Below the pieces are notes generated by a model. It searched no databases. It was given only the letters and a program-made list of their open reading frames with translations, and was not told the origin of the DNA. 64,000 nt of DNA from Diatrype stigma. Its lineage: Eukaryota; Ascomycota; Sordariomycetes; Xylariales; Diatrypaceae. Location of the stretch: contig JAKJXP020000060.1 of NCBI GenBank assembly GCA_022225965.2, forward strand, positions 62,001-126,000, in the 5' to 3' direction. Below are positions 23,067 to 34,559 of this stretch, in pieces (positions within the stretch are counted from its first letter, which is position 1; each line of letters opens with the position of its first letter). Made by a program: the position numbers and the translations under genes.

Positions 23067-24635
23067 TCACGATGGAGTCGGTTCAGTATCAAGCTCCGGC
23101 CGATCGTGTATCCTGATGAACCTTAGCCAATGCGGTCCTTCTTGATGCATACCATAGAACCAAGGCGATCCTGGTGAATACAGTTCATCGAAGCAAGAGG
23201 GTCCTGATATTTGCGTATCATAGAGACGAGTGGCCCAACGTCCCTTGAGGTCCTTGCTGAAGCCGGTTAATCCTTCAACCATAACCCCTTCAAGGGCAGA
23301 AAACCTTTCGTCCATGAGGAACTCGTAAATCACATCCTCGAACCCTTCCATGTTTCCGATTTCAGTCAACTGTAAGTACTGCAATTGGAAAGGGAGATTG
23401 CTGCAAAGGCCTTGCTCGGTGACAACTCCATACCCAGCCAGCCTCGGATACGCAATCCAGAGGCTTTTGAGCTGGTTGAGCTGATGCAATGATCCCACCG
23501 TCAACGGTTGCTGACCGTGGAATGGTTGCTGAAAATTCGCCGGTTGCTGAGCACTGAACTGGATCTTCAACCGTTGGAGCTTGCGTCCCGGTGACCGAAG
23601 TATGACCCCGAGGAATTGTAAATCGACCGGCAGAAAAAATGTCGGCATCAGAATGCACTGTTCAAGGTCCAGGCATGTCAAGCTGGGAAATTTGTATAAA
23701 ATGGCCACCAACCCCAACTCGGTTAATGTTGACATTCGCACATGCATGGTTTTCAGATTTGCATTGACACAGTCGGACCATACTGGTAGGGGAGGCCCCA
23801 GTCTAGACTCTGGCAACCAGTTCATGCCCGTAGTGATGAGGGTTTCCAGTGTAGGAAACCCAAGGACTCCCATTAGACTGAAGGGTATTTCGCATCGGAC
23901 GCCATTGACCACGCTAAGATGCAACACCTTTAGACATGATAATGGGATGCGCTTGGTTGAACCGCCATTCCCCGGCAACTGGGTCGCATCGTTCAGAAGC
24001 CGAGTTACCTCACCAAACCAAGAAATCACACACTCAGGCTTTGAAGAAATAAGTGGTAGCCCAAGTCTCTCAACATTTGGAATAAGGTTGATGTAGAAAA
24101 TATTTGCCACGTTAAAATGCGTTGCATCCGGTTGTCGCCGTGAAAGCGCCAGGACATCTTCCGACAGTGGACCGAGTCCTTGAACTACATTCATGTAGGT
24201 TTCCTAGACATAGTCGAACATCGTCCCGCGGAGGCCTATATTAGCTTCTTTAACCCAGAGACCGTTTTCCGATTGTTGGCTGATAGACCGGAAGAAGGAG
24301 TGAGTTTGGTACTCTTCAAGACGATTCCCGCCGTCTCGATTACCCCATACAGGAGCATGGCTATAGAGGTGGGGCATAGCGAGACGATGGAACTGTCTTG
24401 AAGTTCGACAAATCTTCGCTAGCGCATCGAAAGTTATCTGACTTTGAATGAATGCATCTCGACTGACAACCCAAGCCCATTCACCGTTTGGGCTCGAGTC
24501 CCTGACCGGCACAAAGGAGATTATGTGCGCCCATAATTCTTCAGGGAGAAATGGAACCTTGGATGGAACGTCGGCAGCGTCAGACGAAGGGTCGGAAGGT
24601 CTGGCGATCGAGTGTCCAGGAGGAAGAGGCTCCAT
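23067..24635 (-). pseudogene. F-box protein with one in-frame stop codon
   Basis: A minus-strand frame of 523 codons runs from the ATG at 24635 to a stop at 23067. It is broken once by TAG at 24204-24206. The N-terminal part contains an F-box-like segment: VPFLPEELWAHIISFVPV followed by LAKICRTSRQFHRLAMPHLY. Such proteins usually recruit targets to SCF ubiquitin ligases. The C-terminal 375 residues after the stop begin soon at an ATG (24194) and have a leucine-rich, repeat-like pattern (LETLITTG, LTCLDLEQC, LQYLQLTEIG). The frame is the same on both sides and no short intron cleanly removes the stop. A CAG-to-TAG change would fit RIP-type mutation, but a sequencing error, readthrough or two separate genes remain possible. 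The frame is also open upstream to 24770, without an ATG. Confidence 0.7.
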
Positions 24636-25354
24636 GGGGAGGTATGGCGAAGGCCACCTGGCAAACCCAGGGGATGCTGGTGTTGATCTGACAGTTTGGT
24701 GAATTACTGGGGAAATAATAGCATATGAGCTATTAGTAATACCTGTATACCGTAATGGGATGATCAGCAATCCGAAGTCTTCAACAGATCATAACAAAGC
24801 TGGTAATGTCGATGATGAATGGAAGACCGGGTCACTGGGATGCGTAATACATACTTAAGTACCTACTGTAGGTAAGTAGGTGCCTAGAATGTCAGGCGCA
24901 CATATGAAAACGCATGGGCAGCTTGGTGGCAGCACCTGCACCTTCTATGAAATCATGGCTCCTGGTATAAGGGATTGTTCGTGACTTTCCTCGATCGTTA
25001 GTCGACAGTGGCTCTTGATAAGCCATCGTCCTTTCCCCTCCTGCCCCTGACATGCCTTAAGGGGCCTGTCGGATAGTAGCTGCCACGTAGGCACTTAGTA
25101 TGTGTGGAGTGGAAAGATCGTTCAACAAATACATCTATAATATGCAATATGTAGGTACTTAGGTAGGTACGTAATCCGAGCAGCCTCGAGACTGCCCAGG
25201 TGCCCAAAGACATCGAATTCTACCATAAACATCACAGCGTTCATGACAGACCGACGGATCAGCAGAGGGGGCGGAAAACGTAAGGAGTTCTCTATTGATA
25301 AAATATCTTAGTGAGCAGAAGCGCCATAGTCGGAAGTAGCAGCCGCCTTCTGAT
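24636..25354. other. Intergenic, F-box promoter to monooxygenase 3-prime end
   Basis: No gene was recognised. TACCTA/TAGGTA motifs recur at about 24858-24890 and 25150-25172. Confidence 0.5.
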
Positions 25355-26729
25355 CTAACCAGTGCCTCTAGCGTCCTCGGCATCCAGGACCTCAGCGTCG
25401 TGGCTGAAAAGCCACTTCCGGCGCTCGTCGTAGCCCCAGAAGATGGGGTTCTCGGGGGCGTTGAGCCGCAGCCGCTCGTCGCGGTCCCGCTGCTCCGCGC
25501 CGTCGGGGATGTGCAGGATGTACTGGTGCTCGCGGGTCTTGGCCTGGACGAGGCTCGCGCGCGGCATGCGGGCGCGCTCGTAGCGCGCGAGGGCGCCGCG
25601 CAGGTCGAGGTTCTTGTCCTTGTCGTTGTTTTCGTCGAGATTTTGGGCGAGGACCTGGCGCAGCGCCGCCGCGTCCTCGAACGCCTGCGCCGCGCCCTGC
25701 GCCAGGTACGGCAGCATGGGGTGGCAGCTGTCGCCGAGCAGGACGACCTTTCCCGCGGGGTGCGCCCAGCGGGACAGCGCGCGCGCGCCGCCGAGGTCGC
25801 AGAGGCGCCACTTCATGAAGTCGCCCGTCAGGCCGCACAGGCGGCGCACGCGGGGCTCCCAGGCGGCGAAGCGGCGGCGCAGCTCGCTGTTGTCGCCGCG
25901 GACGACCCAGACCGCGTCGGTGGTCTCGTTGTGCGCCGCCGTCGCGCACACCACCACGTTGTACAGCTCGCCGTCCCGGATCGGGTACCCCACCAGGTGG
26001 GCGCCGGGCCCGCACCACGACGTCGTGCACGGGTCCGTGATCAGCGCCGCCAGCTCCGGGTCGCCCGCCGCGAGCAGCTTCGACGCCGGGATCAGGATCC
26101 GGTACGCCACGTCGCCCGTGTCGCGCGGGACGTCGGGCTGGCCCGTCAGCAGGGGCCGCGTGATCGACTTGATCCCGTCCGCGCCGATGATCAGGTCCGC
26201 CGTGAGCGTCTCCCCGTCCTGGGTCGTGGCGCTGGGGGCCTCGAAGTCGTACGAGACCACGCGCTTGTGGTTCGATACCTGGACGCCAGCCTTCTCTACG
26301 GCCTGGAGAAGCGCCGCGTGGAGATCGGCTCGGTGCACTAGGTAATACGGTGCTCCGTGGGTTTCTTCGATATCCTCGAAGGAGAGTTTGACGATCGTGG
26401 AGCCGTCTTCCCAGCGAACGAAGTGGTACCGCTTAGACACGGATTTCTTCATGTTCTCTAGGTCCACTCCCCAACGCAGCAGAAGACGGCTGGAGTTGGG
26501 GGGGATTCTAATACCTGCACCCGCCTTCCATCCCTTAGCCACCGGGCTTTGACGCCTCGAAGAAAGATAGGGGTAAAACCCAGAAACAACCTACCTCGGC
26601 GAATTCGGGGACTGCATCGATAATCCGCACTTTATGTCCATCGGTCTGAAGAGCGAGGCCAGCTGCCAGTCCGCCAAGGCCAGCGCCGACCACAAGTATG
26701 TTTAGTGGCCGAGCCGCGCGAGGCATCAT
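25355..26729 (-). CDS. FAD-dependent aromatic monooxygenase (salicylate hydroxylase type)
   Basis: Two exons (26595-26729, 25355-26524; 70-nt intron) give 434 residues of the group A flavoprotein monooxygenases. These hydroxylate aromatic acids with NAD(P)H and O2; salicylate hydroxylase converts salicylate to catechol. Three hallmark motifs are present. GAGLGGLAAGLAL at 15-27 binds the ADP of FAD. ADLIIGADGIKS is the DG motif. VVLLGDSCHPMLPYLAQGA is the GD motif followed by the conserved PYLAQGAAQAFEDAAAL. After splicing, the N-terminal EFAEAGAGIRIPPNSSRLL matches the family well. The gene is divergent from an MFS transporter and near a Zn2Cys6 regulator and an enol-lactonase-like hydrolase, which supports a role in aromatic degradation. 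The exact substrate is not shown by the sequence; a role in secondary metabolism is the main alternative. Confidence 0.9.
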
Positions 26730-27387
26730 GGAGTACAGCTCTAGCAGTCTTATAAATGTGACGAATCTGATTCAGGGGGCGTCTTTGCGGTTTGCGGTGA
26801 CTGTAGACTCAGCCATGGATATGGCTAGTATGCCGCGTAGCATTGAGTAGGCCCGCCCGGTCAATTTGTACATTAGGGCCTCGACCCTAAGACGCAGCTC
26901 TGAGGCGGGAGTCAGGAGGCCATATTCATCACCTCCGCTCATGCGAGCCGACGATGCGCTCCGCTCTGCTCTAACGGGTAACCGAAATCCGAAGTGTCTC
27001 CTGATAGCGCCGGAGGCTAGTCGTGATATCGAAGATATAGTCCCGTTGGCGGAATTATGACTCCGGCCACGATCCGGGGTAGCGCCATGAGGAGCTGGTT
27101 ATCCGCTCGAATTCCCCGCAACCGGCCTCAATATGCAGACTTAGCGCAAGCATTATCGACAGGGGGGTCCAATGAGTTTTCCTCGAAGTGCCCCAGCAAT
27201 ATTTACAACTAAGCTTCCCCATGTTTTTAGTGTTTCTTTAACACATCTTAGACTCAGATCGTTGGTGGGGCTCTCCCGAGGGTCTAATTGCTTACGGGGC
27301 GAGCTATAGTGATTTACAACGGAGATAGAGGCACGGTAACTTATCGATTTCGGCCGCTAGTCACTGACGTCTAACGTCTAAATCGCC
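26730..27387. promoter_or_regulatory. Divergent promoter of monooxygenase and MFS transporter
   Basis: This 658-bp region separates the two divergent start codons and must carry both promoters. At 27064-27076 it holds CGG-N7-CCG, a two-fold arrangement of the triplets that Zn2Cys6 dimers usually recognise. That fits control by the regulator at 29571-32462, but such triplets also occur by chance. Confidence 0.4.
27064..27076. promoter_or_regulatory. Candidate Zn2Cys6 binding site (CGG-N7-CCG)
   Basis: Inverted CGG triplets are spaced by seven bases in the divergent promoter. The assignment is inference from the known half-site preference of binuclear-cluster regulators. Confidence 0.25.
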
Positions 27388-29362
27388 ATGGCGGCAAATG
27401 CGGGTCAGGCTCAGGCTCGGTCGCTGCCGCCGTCGAAGGTGTCGTCCGAGTCCGACAAGCAGGCCGTCGCAGAGCACGAGTCCACAGGTTTGCCTGCGGC
27501 TGGCGACGCCGCCGCCGCCGACCCGGCAGAAATCAAGAAGATCATAAGGAAGATCGATTATCGGCTAATCCCCTTACTGGCGTTTCTTTATATGCTCACT
27601 TTCCTCGACCGCGTCAACATCGGCAATGCCCGGCTCTGGAACATGGAGCGGGACCTGGGCATGGCCGGCTATGACTACAACATCGCGGTGCTTGGTTAGT
27701 TTTAACACATACGTCCCAACTCACCAGCAAACCATCTCGATCCAGCGATGACGGCTGATGTTTTTCTTTTTGCCAGTTTTTTATATACCGTACATAATAT
27801 TTGAAATACCGGCGAATATGGTATTCAACCGTGTGGAGCCGCGAAAGTTCATGGGTGTCGTGGTGATGGGCTGGGGCCGTGAGTTGTCGCCCGTGGCTTA
27901 CCTTACGTTTCTTTCCATTTTCTTTTGTTTGTTATCTTGAGAGTGTAACTAACTGTACACATTTGATGCGGACAGTCTCAGTAGCATTCGCAGGATTTTG
28001 TCACAACTTTGCCAGTCTTGTAGTGACTCGCGTGCTCATCGGATTCTTCGAAGCTGGCATGTTTCCTGGTTGCGTAAGCACCCCCTTCCTCCCTTCCGGT
28101 TGCCCAACTAATCATCTAAGAACCGTGCCAAGCTGACACCGGCTACATAAGATGTTCCTCATATCTGCTTGGTATCGCCGCAAAGAAATGCTGTCCCGCA
28201 TGGCTTTCTTCTTGGTGGCAAACGATGTCGCCGGCACCATATCGGGGCTGCTCGGCGCAGGCCTAGGTGCCCTCGATGGCGTAGGAGGCTATTCAGGCTG
28301 GTCTTGGATTTTCTTCATCGAGGGCGCAATTACCTGTTTCGCTGCTGTACGTCAATCACTGCGTTATTAAGTGCCTAACATGTATCTTGTCAATCTAGTC
28401 TCATTCCCCAATAGGGCAACAGCTTTGCTTTTGGTATCGTGTTACGATGAAGGTTGACTTGATGATGTATCATAGGTGCTCGCATGGTTCTTCGTCCCCC
28501 ACTTCCCTGAGAAAGCCACCTTTTTACAGCCGAGCGAGAAGGAATGGATCCTGCGTCGGTTGAGGGCCGACGATAGGGAGTTCGCCCACGAGAAGATGGC
28601 GCGCAAGGGCGTCCTGGAGGCTCTCCGGGATTGGAAGGTTCTCACGTCCGGGGTCCTGTACCTGGCGGTCTGCACTACGGCCTACGCCATCTCCGTCTTC
28701 CAGCCGACGATTCTCGCGACCTTCGGGTGGTCCTCGATCAAGTCCAACCTGCTGAGCGCGCCGCCTCGGGTTGCCTCCGCCATCGTCTCGGTTCTCTGCG
28801 GCATCTGGTCCGACCGCGTCCAACGCCGCGGGATCTTCTGCCTCGGCGGCTTTGGACTGAGCACGGCCGGTCTCATCATAATCGCGGTCTTAAGAGACGA
28901 TCTTAGATACATCGGTATCTACTTTGCCGCTATAGGGATCTATATATGCCAGCCACTGGCAATAGCTTGGACGTAAGTATTATGCTCCATTCCTTAGCTT
29001 AAGGACCAGGATTTCCATCCGGATCAATCTCGTTGACATGCTATTTTTTCAGTGTAAATCAGGTCGTCAGCCGCACCAAGCGGGGGACAATAACAGCATT
29101 TGCTGGTACCTTGGGCCAGGTTGGTGGCATTATCTCGGCGATCGCGTTCCCGGAGAAAGACAGCCCTCAGTACCTTCCTGGTATAATCATATGCATTGCA
29201 TTTCAGGCGGTAGGGATAGCTGCTGCTATCAACATGTGGGTATTCTGTTCGTATGAGAACAGGCAGCGTGCGGCAGGAAAGCGTGATTACTTGCGTCAAC
29301 TACCTCGGGAGGAGCAGGACAAGTTGGGAGAGAAACATCCTGATTTCCGATACATCTTGTGA
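27388..29362 (+). CDS. MFS transporter, Dal5/anion:cation symporter family
   Basis: Six exons (27388-27694, 27777-27878, 27976-28073, 28152-28346, 28476-28972, 29053-29362) give 502 residues. The protein is a major facilitator of the allantoate permease (Dal5) type, which imports organic acids and vitamins with protons. Family marks are LDRVNIGNARL after the first membrane segment, FYIPYIIFEIPANMV in the second, RVLIGFFEAGMFPG in the fourth, WYRRKEM before the fifth, and GWSWIFFIEG in the sixth. A charged central loop (PSEKEWILRRLRADDRE) divides the two halves. The N-terminal 60 residues are polar and the C-terminus ends in DFRYIL, common in this family. All five introns are GT-AG and keep the frame. 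Its position beside an aromatic monooxygenase suggests uptake of an aromatic acid. Confidence 0.92.
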
Positions 29363-29570
29363 TGCGGCACCTGCAAGGGAAATTTAGAGGCTTCAATCTG
29401 AATGACTTGACGGACACGCTGTCTTATTCTCATTTTAGTGTCATGATGATTTGGGTGGCTTGATGATGGCCATGGTCCGGCTAATGGGACACTTTTCTCA
29501 GAAGCGAACATTACACGGATTGCAGAAGTATTTTATGGGTGTTGATGGACAGCTATAGATAGAGTCGACT

Positions 29571-32462
29571 TCATCTGCCACCATATTTGGCTTGTTGGTG
29601 GTGGTGCCCGGGCAAGAAAGGGCCATGGCCCCCGTTCACCATAGGTAGATCCACGTTTGACTCGGAAAACGACCCCATCATCCAGTCTGACCCGTACCCC
29701 ATACCGCTGAGGAGCCCAAGATCATGTCCCCAACTAGATGCCAGACCGCCTTCGATAGTGTTCCCCGCGGGTAGCATTGTGCTGTACCATTGAATAGTAT
29801 TCATACCATCTGGTCCCAGTGCATTGAAGGCCGCCGAGCTTTGACGATCAGGACCTTCCACGCGATTGGACCCTCCTCCTACCTCCCTGGCAACTGAGGC
29901 AGGGTTCTCGTTGATGTTCGAATTAGTTGCACCCGTTTGCTCTGCTGTGCGATCTTGGACAGAGTGGTTGACGTAGTCTGAGAAGGCGTCCATCAACGTA
30001 GCAAAGCGTTTCATCGTCCCACTCTTTTCGACTCGAGACACTACCTCCCTAAGCTGGAGCACTAATCTAGATAGAGCTCCGACGGTTTCCCTGCCCTGGG
30101 ATGTCGAGTGGGCCCTCATGATTCCCAGGTTCAGGATCATCGAGGCCCAATAAACATAGAAAAGGTCGAGGCCTGAAATCCCGTTCAGGAGGTCAAAAGC
30201 ACCTAGCAAAAGTATGTTCAACGCAAGCTGCGCGGCATGCCGTAAGCAGGTGTCAGATAAGGCAGCTTGCTGGATGACCTGGTTCTTCAAGAGACGAGGG
30301 GTGTTCCTGTCGTCAAGGTCCGAGCCCTGATTCCCGACTGATAGCTCCCGTAGGAGAAACGGTCGAGTGACTAGGAGAGCGACGTAGTGATATTGTAGGC
30401 GCAGCAATAAGGAGGCTCGTTGGCGAAGCTTGTTCTGCCACCCAAGCACCGTCTTGAGCTCATCGAATCCCATTGCTCCTGGCTCGAGCTCATCGAGCAT
30501 GGGCTCGCCAGTCTTGATGAAAGGAACCACGAGCGACTGTTGCTTCGACAAATCCTTGTTCCATTCTCTCAAGTCGCTGAAAATGCCTTCGATGAAGCGC
30601 GTTTCCGAATTCCCGTTATGTCCCAATGCCCCAGTCCTTGTTTTCCCGAGGATGCGATATAGCCGCAAGCTGAAGGCGACGAAAACGGCGTCCCCACCCC
30701 CGCCACCGCCATCTAGCAGGCCCTCTCGAGGCGGTACAACGTCGACATCGGACTCGCCTAGTCCCGTGGGTCGCCCTAGGCTACTAGCGAGGAACTGCTC
30801 AAAGATGTAGAGTGTGCAAAAAACCCTCTTTCTTACCTCCCGCTCTATAGGCTTGAAAGCCACCCCCGTATCTGATCTGTGCAGGCCCAATGCAGATGCG
30901 ATTCTACTCGCTGTCCCGACGAGGTTCCAAGTAGCGTTACGCTCGTTGTTATTATGCAAGAATAAAGCGAGGAGCAGCAGTGCCCTTAGGTTGTTGAGAG
31001 TGCACTTGCTGACGAAGTATGGCAATGAAGACCTCGTTGCGGCTACGCAGTGCCGCCTCAGCCCTACATGATCGAGGTTGCCACCGCCAACATCTGGGTT
31101 GCTCATGCTGGCGAAGACAAGTATCATGTGCAGACATCCGAGCCAGCCCGGCTCGAGGTCTACTGCCCCTTGCCGGTTGTTGTTATGATTCTTGTTGCTG
31201 GGTTGAGGTCTAGAGCGGCGCCGCAGTTCCCCAAGATACTGCTCATACTCTTCCTCAAACGTGCCGCGATGGAACAAGGGGAAATCCTCATGCAACCTCT
31301 CGAAATAGAGCTGTATCAGCTGGTGCATGATAGGCTGCGGGGGCAGCTGCTTCCAGTAGTCGTCCACACTGCCAAAGCTAGTGGACGTGAAGCCATTTAT
31401 GAGAGAGCTCGTGCTGCCCGGGGTCCCAAGGTTCTGCGAAGGTGTGCTATCCGCCTTTTCGACCTCGTCGTCGGGCTTTGTCGCGTCCGCAGTGTGATCG
31501 CCGACCTCGAGAGCCTGAGCGCCATCGTCCTCTGTAAACTTGGAAACTGCCATACCCGGCGGTGTGGCAGTTTGAATGCTAGGGGGTTGCTCCCTCAAAG
31601 ACAACACTCTACGCAACTGGCCGAGAAACTGGAGCCCTCCAGAGGGTCCGATGTAATGTCCTCTTCCCGATGTGTCTCTTATCAATGAGGACGACGCCTC
31701 TTCCGAGCACATGCCCTCGTTTGTGTCCCCGACATGATGCCTGTCCAGTGGTCGCTCTGCGCCCGAATGTGGTGGAGTGTCACTAGTGGCTGATACTCCA
31801 GATGTAGTCTTTTCGCCTAAGCCTCCCGGGCTTTTCTCATTCCTATCAGGTCGCAGAAAGTTGTCAGGGGTGATTGTACTTCTGGCATTTTGCGACAATT
31901 CTGGCATGGGAAATCGCATACGCCGGCCCAGCTGCTGAAGCTCGTCAATGGAACCGATAGGGTCGTTCGGAAATGCCCCTTTCACGATGGCCTCGAGACA
32001 CAGAAACCCATAGGGGGGTCAGTATCCTCAGCTCCGATGATAATTAAGAGGTAAATTTCCGAGTAATAGCTTGGGCTCATATGCCGAAACCTACCGATCG
32101 TTCAGATCCTCCACGTTGCCATAATACCGCGTCTTCCGCGGCAAAGTGTAGGCACACGAAAGCCCTTGAGCCTGGCATGTCAAGCACCGGGACGGATCGT
32201 CTGGGGCCGGAACACATTTGCAGCGCCTCTGGCGGCATCGGTCGTTTGGTTAGTTTACACGTTTACACACACAGCAGAAGCGCAACAGAAGTGCTCGGAG
32301 ATCGATGGGGCACCAGTGAGTGAGTGAGTGGGCACTTACCTTCCGGCATAAGTCGCAGCTCCGATCTCCACGCTTCCGCTGTTCCTCGGGGACGCGTCGG
32401 GCCCGCCGCTTAGCTTCCGCTAGCGATACTCTGCTGGTGCTAGTAGGAGCAGGAGCAGACAT
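29571..32462 (-). CDS. Zn2Cys6 fungal-specific transcription factor
   Basis: A large pathway-type regulator. Exon 1 (32340-32462) and exon 2 (32095-32228) splice to form the binuclear cluster C-x2-C-x6-C-x9-C-x2-C-x6-C, starting CDLCRKRRCKC and ending GLSCAYTLP. Exon 3 encodes about 800 further residues. LEAIVKGAFPNDPIGSIDEL follows the cluster, as in many relatives. The middle part is the Fungal_trans domain (IQLYFERLHEDFPLFHRGTF, GWLGCLHMILVFASMS, ASRIASALGLHRSD). The junction of exons 2 and 3 is unresolved. The best acceptor (exon from 32026) leaves the frame off by one base, and removing one C from the run at 32013-32018 would restore it, giving about 903 residues. This may be a sequencing error, a real frameshift or an unseen splice. 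Its position between the transporter and the hydrolase suggests it controls this cluster. Confidence 0.85.
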
Positions 32463-33592
32463 GCCGAAATTCTCTCGTCTGTAGCGGCGAGCGAGGTCTG
32501 GCCTCACAGAAGGGTTCGCGCGAAAGGAAACATCGGAGCGCTAACTCCTCAGGCTCTCGCTTCCCCCGAGCGAGAAATTGGGTCCCGTAAGCAATTAACT
32601 ACCTAGGCATGTGGTGACGGTAAGAACCGTAAGGTTGCATGGGGTGCCTAATAAGCACTGATCGCACAATGCCCACCTAGGGAATAACGAGGAAACATGT
32701 CCCCGCGTGCTATCGCCGTGCCGTCGACCAGTAAGAAAACCCACACAGAGCCCTGGGCCCTGGCGATGAATAGGTGGATATTGCCAGAATTGCCTACTAC
32801 AGTACGTAGAAGGCCAGGAGGCCAGGAGGCACCACCGCCACCAGGAATTTGAAATAAGCAAAGATGGGGAAGCTATAGGCGATCGGTTGGCTTATAGCCC
32901 TAATGCAGCGATCACCCTGTCACCCTGTCACCCCGCAAGAGAAACTCTGAATGGGGACACTACCGGTAATAACGAATAACGTGTCAAATAGCAACGTGTG
33001 AAATAAATGGGTTCCCGAGCAGTTCCCTTCGGCCAATAGCCCGCGTAATAGACTAGCCAATAGTCAATAGCTTGCCAGAAACAAGATCAAGAAAAGACAA
33101 CTATGAATATTCCCGAGGGTGGTTTTATTTTGTCGGGCACGAATGCCGTATGTACATGTATGTATACCCCTGATCGTGACTTCCAATAATTTTATTTATA
33201 TAGTGCAAGTGCGTGGTTCAATTCCAGCAAATGGAACCTTGGAACCTAGCAAGTGACTGTGTTTTTGGATTTTTGCTCCAGGCGGTATAATACGGATTGG
33301 ACCAATCAGAGCGCTACGTAGCTCTGGTGGGCAATGATTGTTTAGTGATATATCAGTGATAATATCAGTCATACTTCGCAATATTGAAGGTTCTTGCGAT
33401 CGCTGTTTCTTACCCGCTAGTTCTGATTGAAACCCCCAATACTTTACATAAGGACGTCGTCATTAGCACGCGGGGCAAACATTCTACTACCCAAATATTT
33501 CTTTCCACGAACGTTTTGTATTCGAGACACTGATTACTGTATCGTGCTGAAGAAAGACTCGAACGTCCGTATTACTTCACAAAAAAGACACT
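32463..33592. other. Intergenic between divergent regulator and hydrolase
   Basis: A 1.1-kb divergent region should hold promoters of both neighbours. It contains a tandem CACCCTGTCACCCTGTCACC stretch at about 32914-32933 and a TATTTATATAG word near 33193. No gene was recognised. Confidence 0.5.
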
Positions 33593-34480
33593 ATGTCGAC
33601 CAAGGTAGCTTCATTCACGCTCCCATTTGGGCGTGTCATCCAATACGGGATCACGGAGCCATCCTCAGCTAGCAGCAGCATCGCGGAGGGCTCGACGATC
33701 ATCCTTTCCAACTCCCTCTGCTCCACCTTTGCCTCATGGGATCATGTGGTGCCCGTTCTCGCTTCGAAGGGCTTCCGGGTATTGCGGTACAACCAGCCCG
33801 GTCACGGCGGCTCTGGTGTTGCCGAAGACCTGTCGTCGACCACTTTCGACTCCTTAGCGGATGACGTGCGGCAGCTCCTTGCCCACTTGGGCATATCGAA
33901 GCTGTTCGCCTGGATCGGCGTCAGCATGGGCGCCGCTACCAGCATCGTGTTCGCCGCTCGGTACCCGGGGATCGTCGCGCGCCTCATCCCTTGCGACACG
34001 ATCTCATGCTCGCCTGCGAATGCAGGCACGGCGGACGTCTTTGCGCCTCGCGTGGCCTCGGCTCGCGAGGCGGGGAACATGGACGCCATCGTCGAGGGGA
34101 GCCTTGGCAGATGGTTCGGGGGCGCCTGGATGGGGGACCACCCGGCTGAAACGGCACGCATGCGACAGCTCATGCGCGAGACGAGCATTGCCGGGTTTGA
34201 GACGTGTTGTGCAGCGCTTTCCAGCAAGAGCTTTGACCTGCGGCCCCTGTTAGAGGATGCTGGCAAGGGGGTCGAGAGGGCGCTGCTCCTGGTAGGCGAG
34301 AAAGATGCAAACCTGCCCGAGACCATGGAAGAATTGCGCCAGGGCATTGAGAGAGGAGCTAAGAATAGCAACCCGAGCGCATCGGTTGAACTCAAAGTCA
34401 TCAAGGGTGCAGGCCATGTCTGCTACGTCGATGGGTTTGATCAATTCTGCAAGGTCATAACAGAATACCTCGCAGAATGA
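33593..34480 (+). CDS. Alpha/beta hydrolase, 3-oxoadipate enol-lactonase-like
   Basis: An intronless gene of 295 residues. The catalytic triad of the alpha/beta hydrolase fold is visible: Ser111 in GVSMG, Asp238 in VGEKDANLP, and His275 in GAGHVCYVD. The early LSNSLCSTFASWD and RYNQPGHGGS segments match the PcaD-type enol-lactonases, which hydrolyse 3-oxoadipate enol-lactone to 3-oxoadipate in the catechol/protocatechuate pathway. The length fits. Neighbouring aromatic monooxygenase, transporter and regulator genes support this reading. Other hydrolases of the same subfamily (esterases, haloperoxidase-like) cannot be excluded from sequence alone. A copia element begins only 79 bp past the stop, so the 3-prime UTR or terminator region may be displaced. 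Confidence 0.85.
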   Translation: MSTKVASFTLPFGRVIQYGITEPSSASSSIAEGSTIILSNSLCSTFASWDHVVPVLASKGFRVLRYNQPGHGGSGVAEDLSSTTFDSLADDVRQLLAHLGISKLFAWIGVSMGAATSIVFAARYPGIVARLIPCDTISCSPANAGTADVFAPRVASAREAGNMDAIVEGSLGRWFGGAWMGDHPAETARMRQLMRETSIAGFETCCAALSSKSFDLRPLLEDAGKGVERALLLVGEKDANLPETMEELRQGIERGAKNSNPSASVELKVIKGAGHVCYVDGFDQFCKVITEYLAE

Positions 34481-34559
34481 AGTGCATTGCTCTCTTAAGA
34501 AGGTAGATGATGCTGTCGATGACTTGACATTATGCACATTCAAATATGACCAAGGATAC

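Noticed and set aside
25392..26345. Long plus-strand and alternative minus frames across the monooxygenase
   Set aside because: They are shadow frames of a high-GC exon; only the minus frame with FAD motifs is real.
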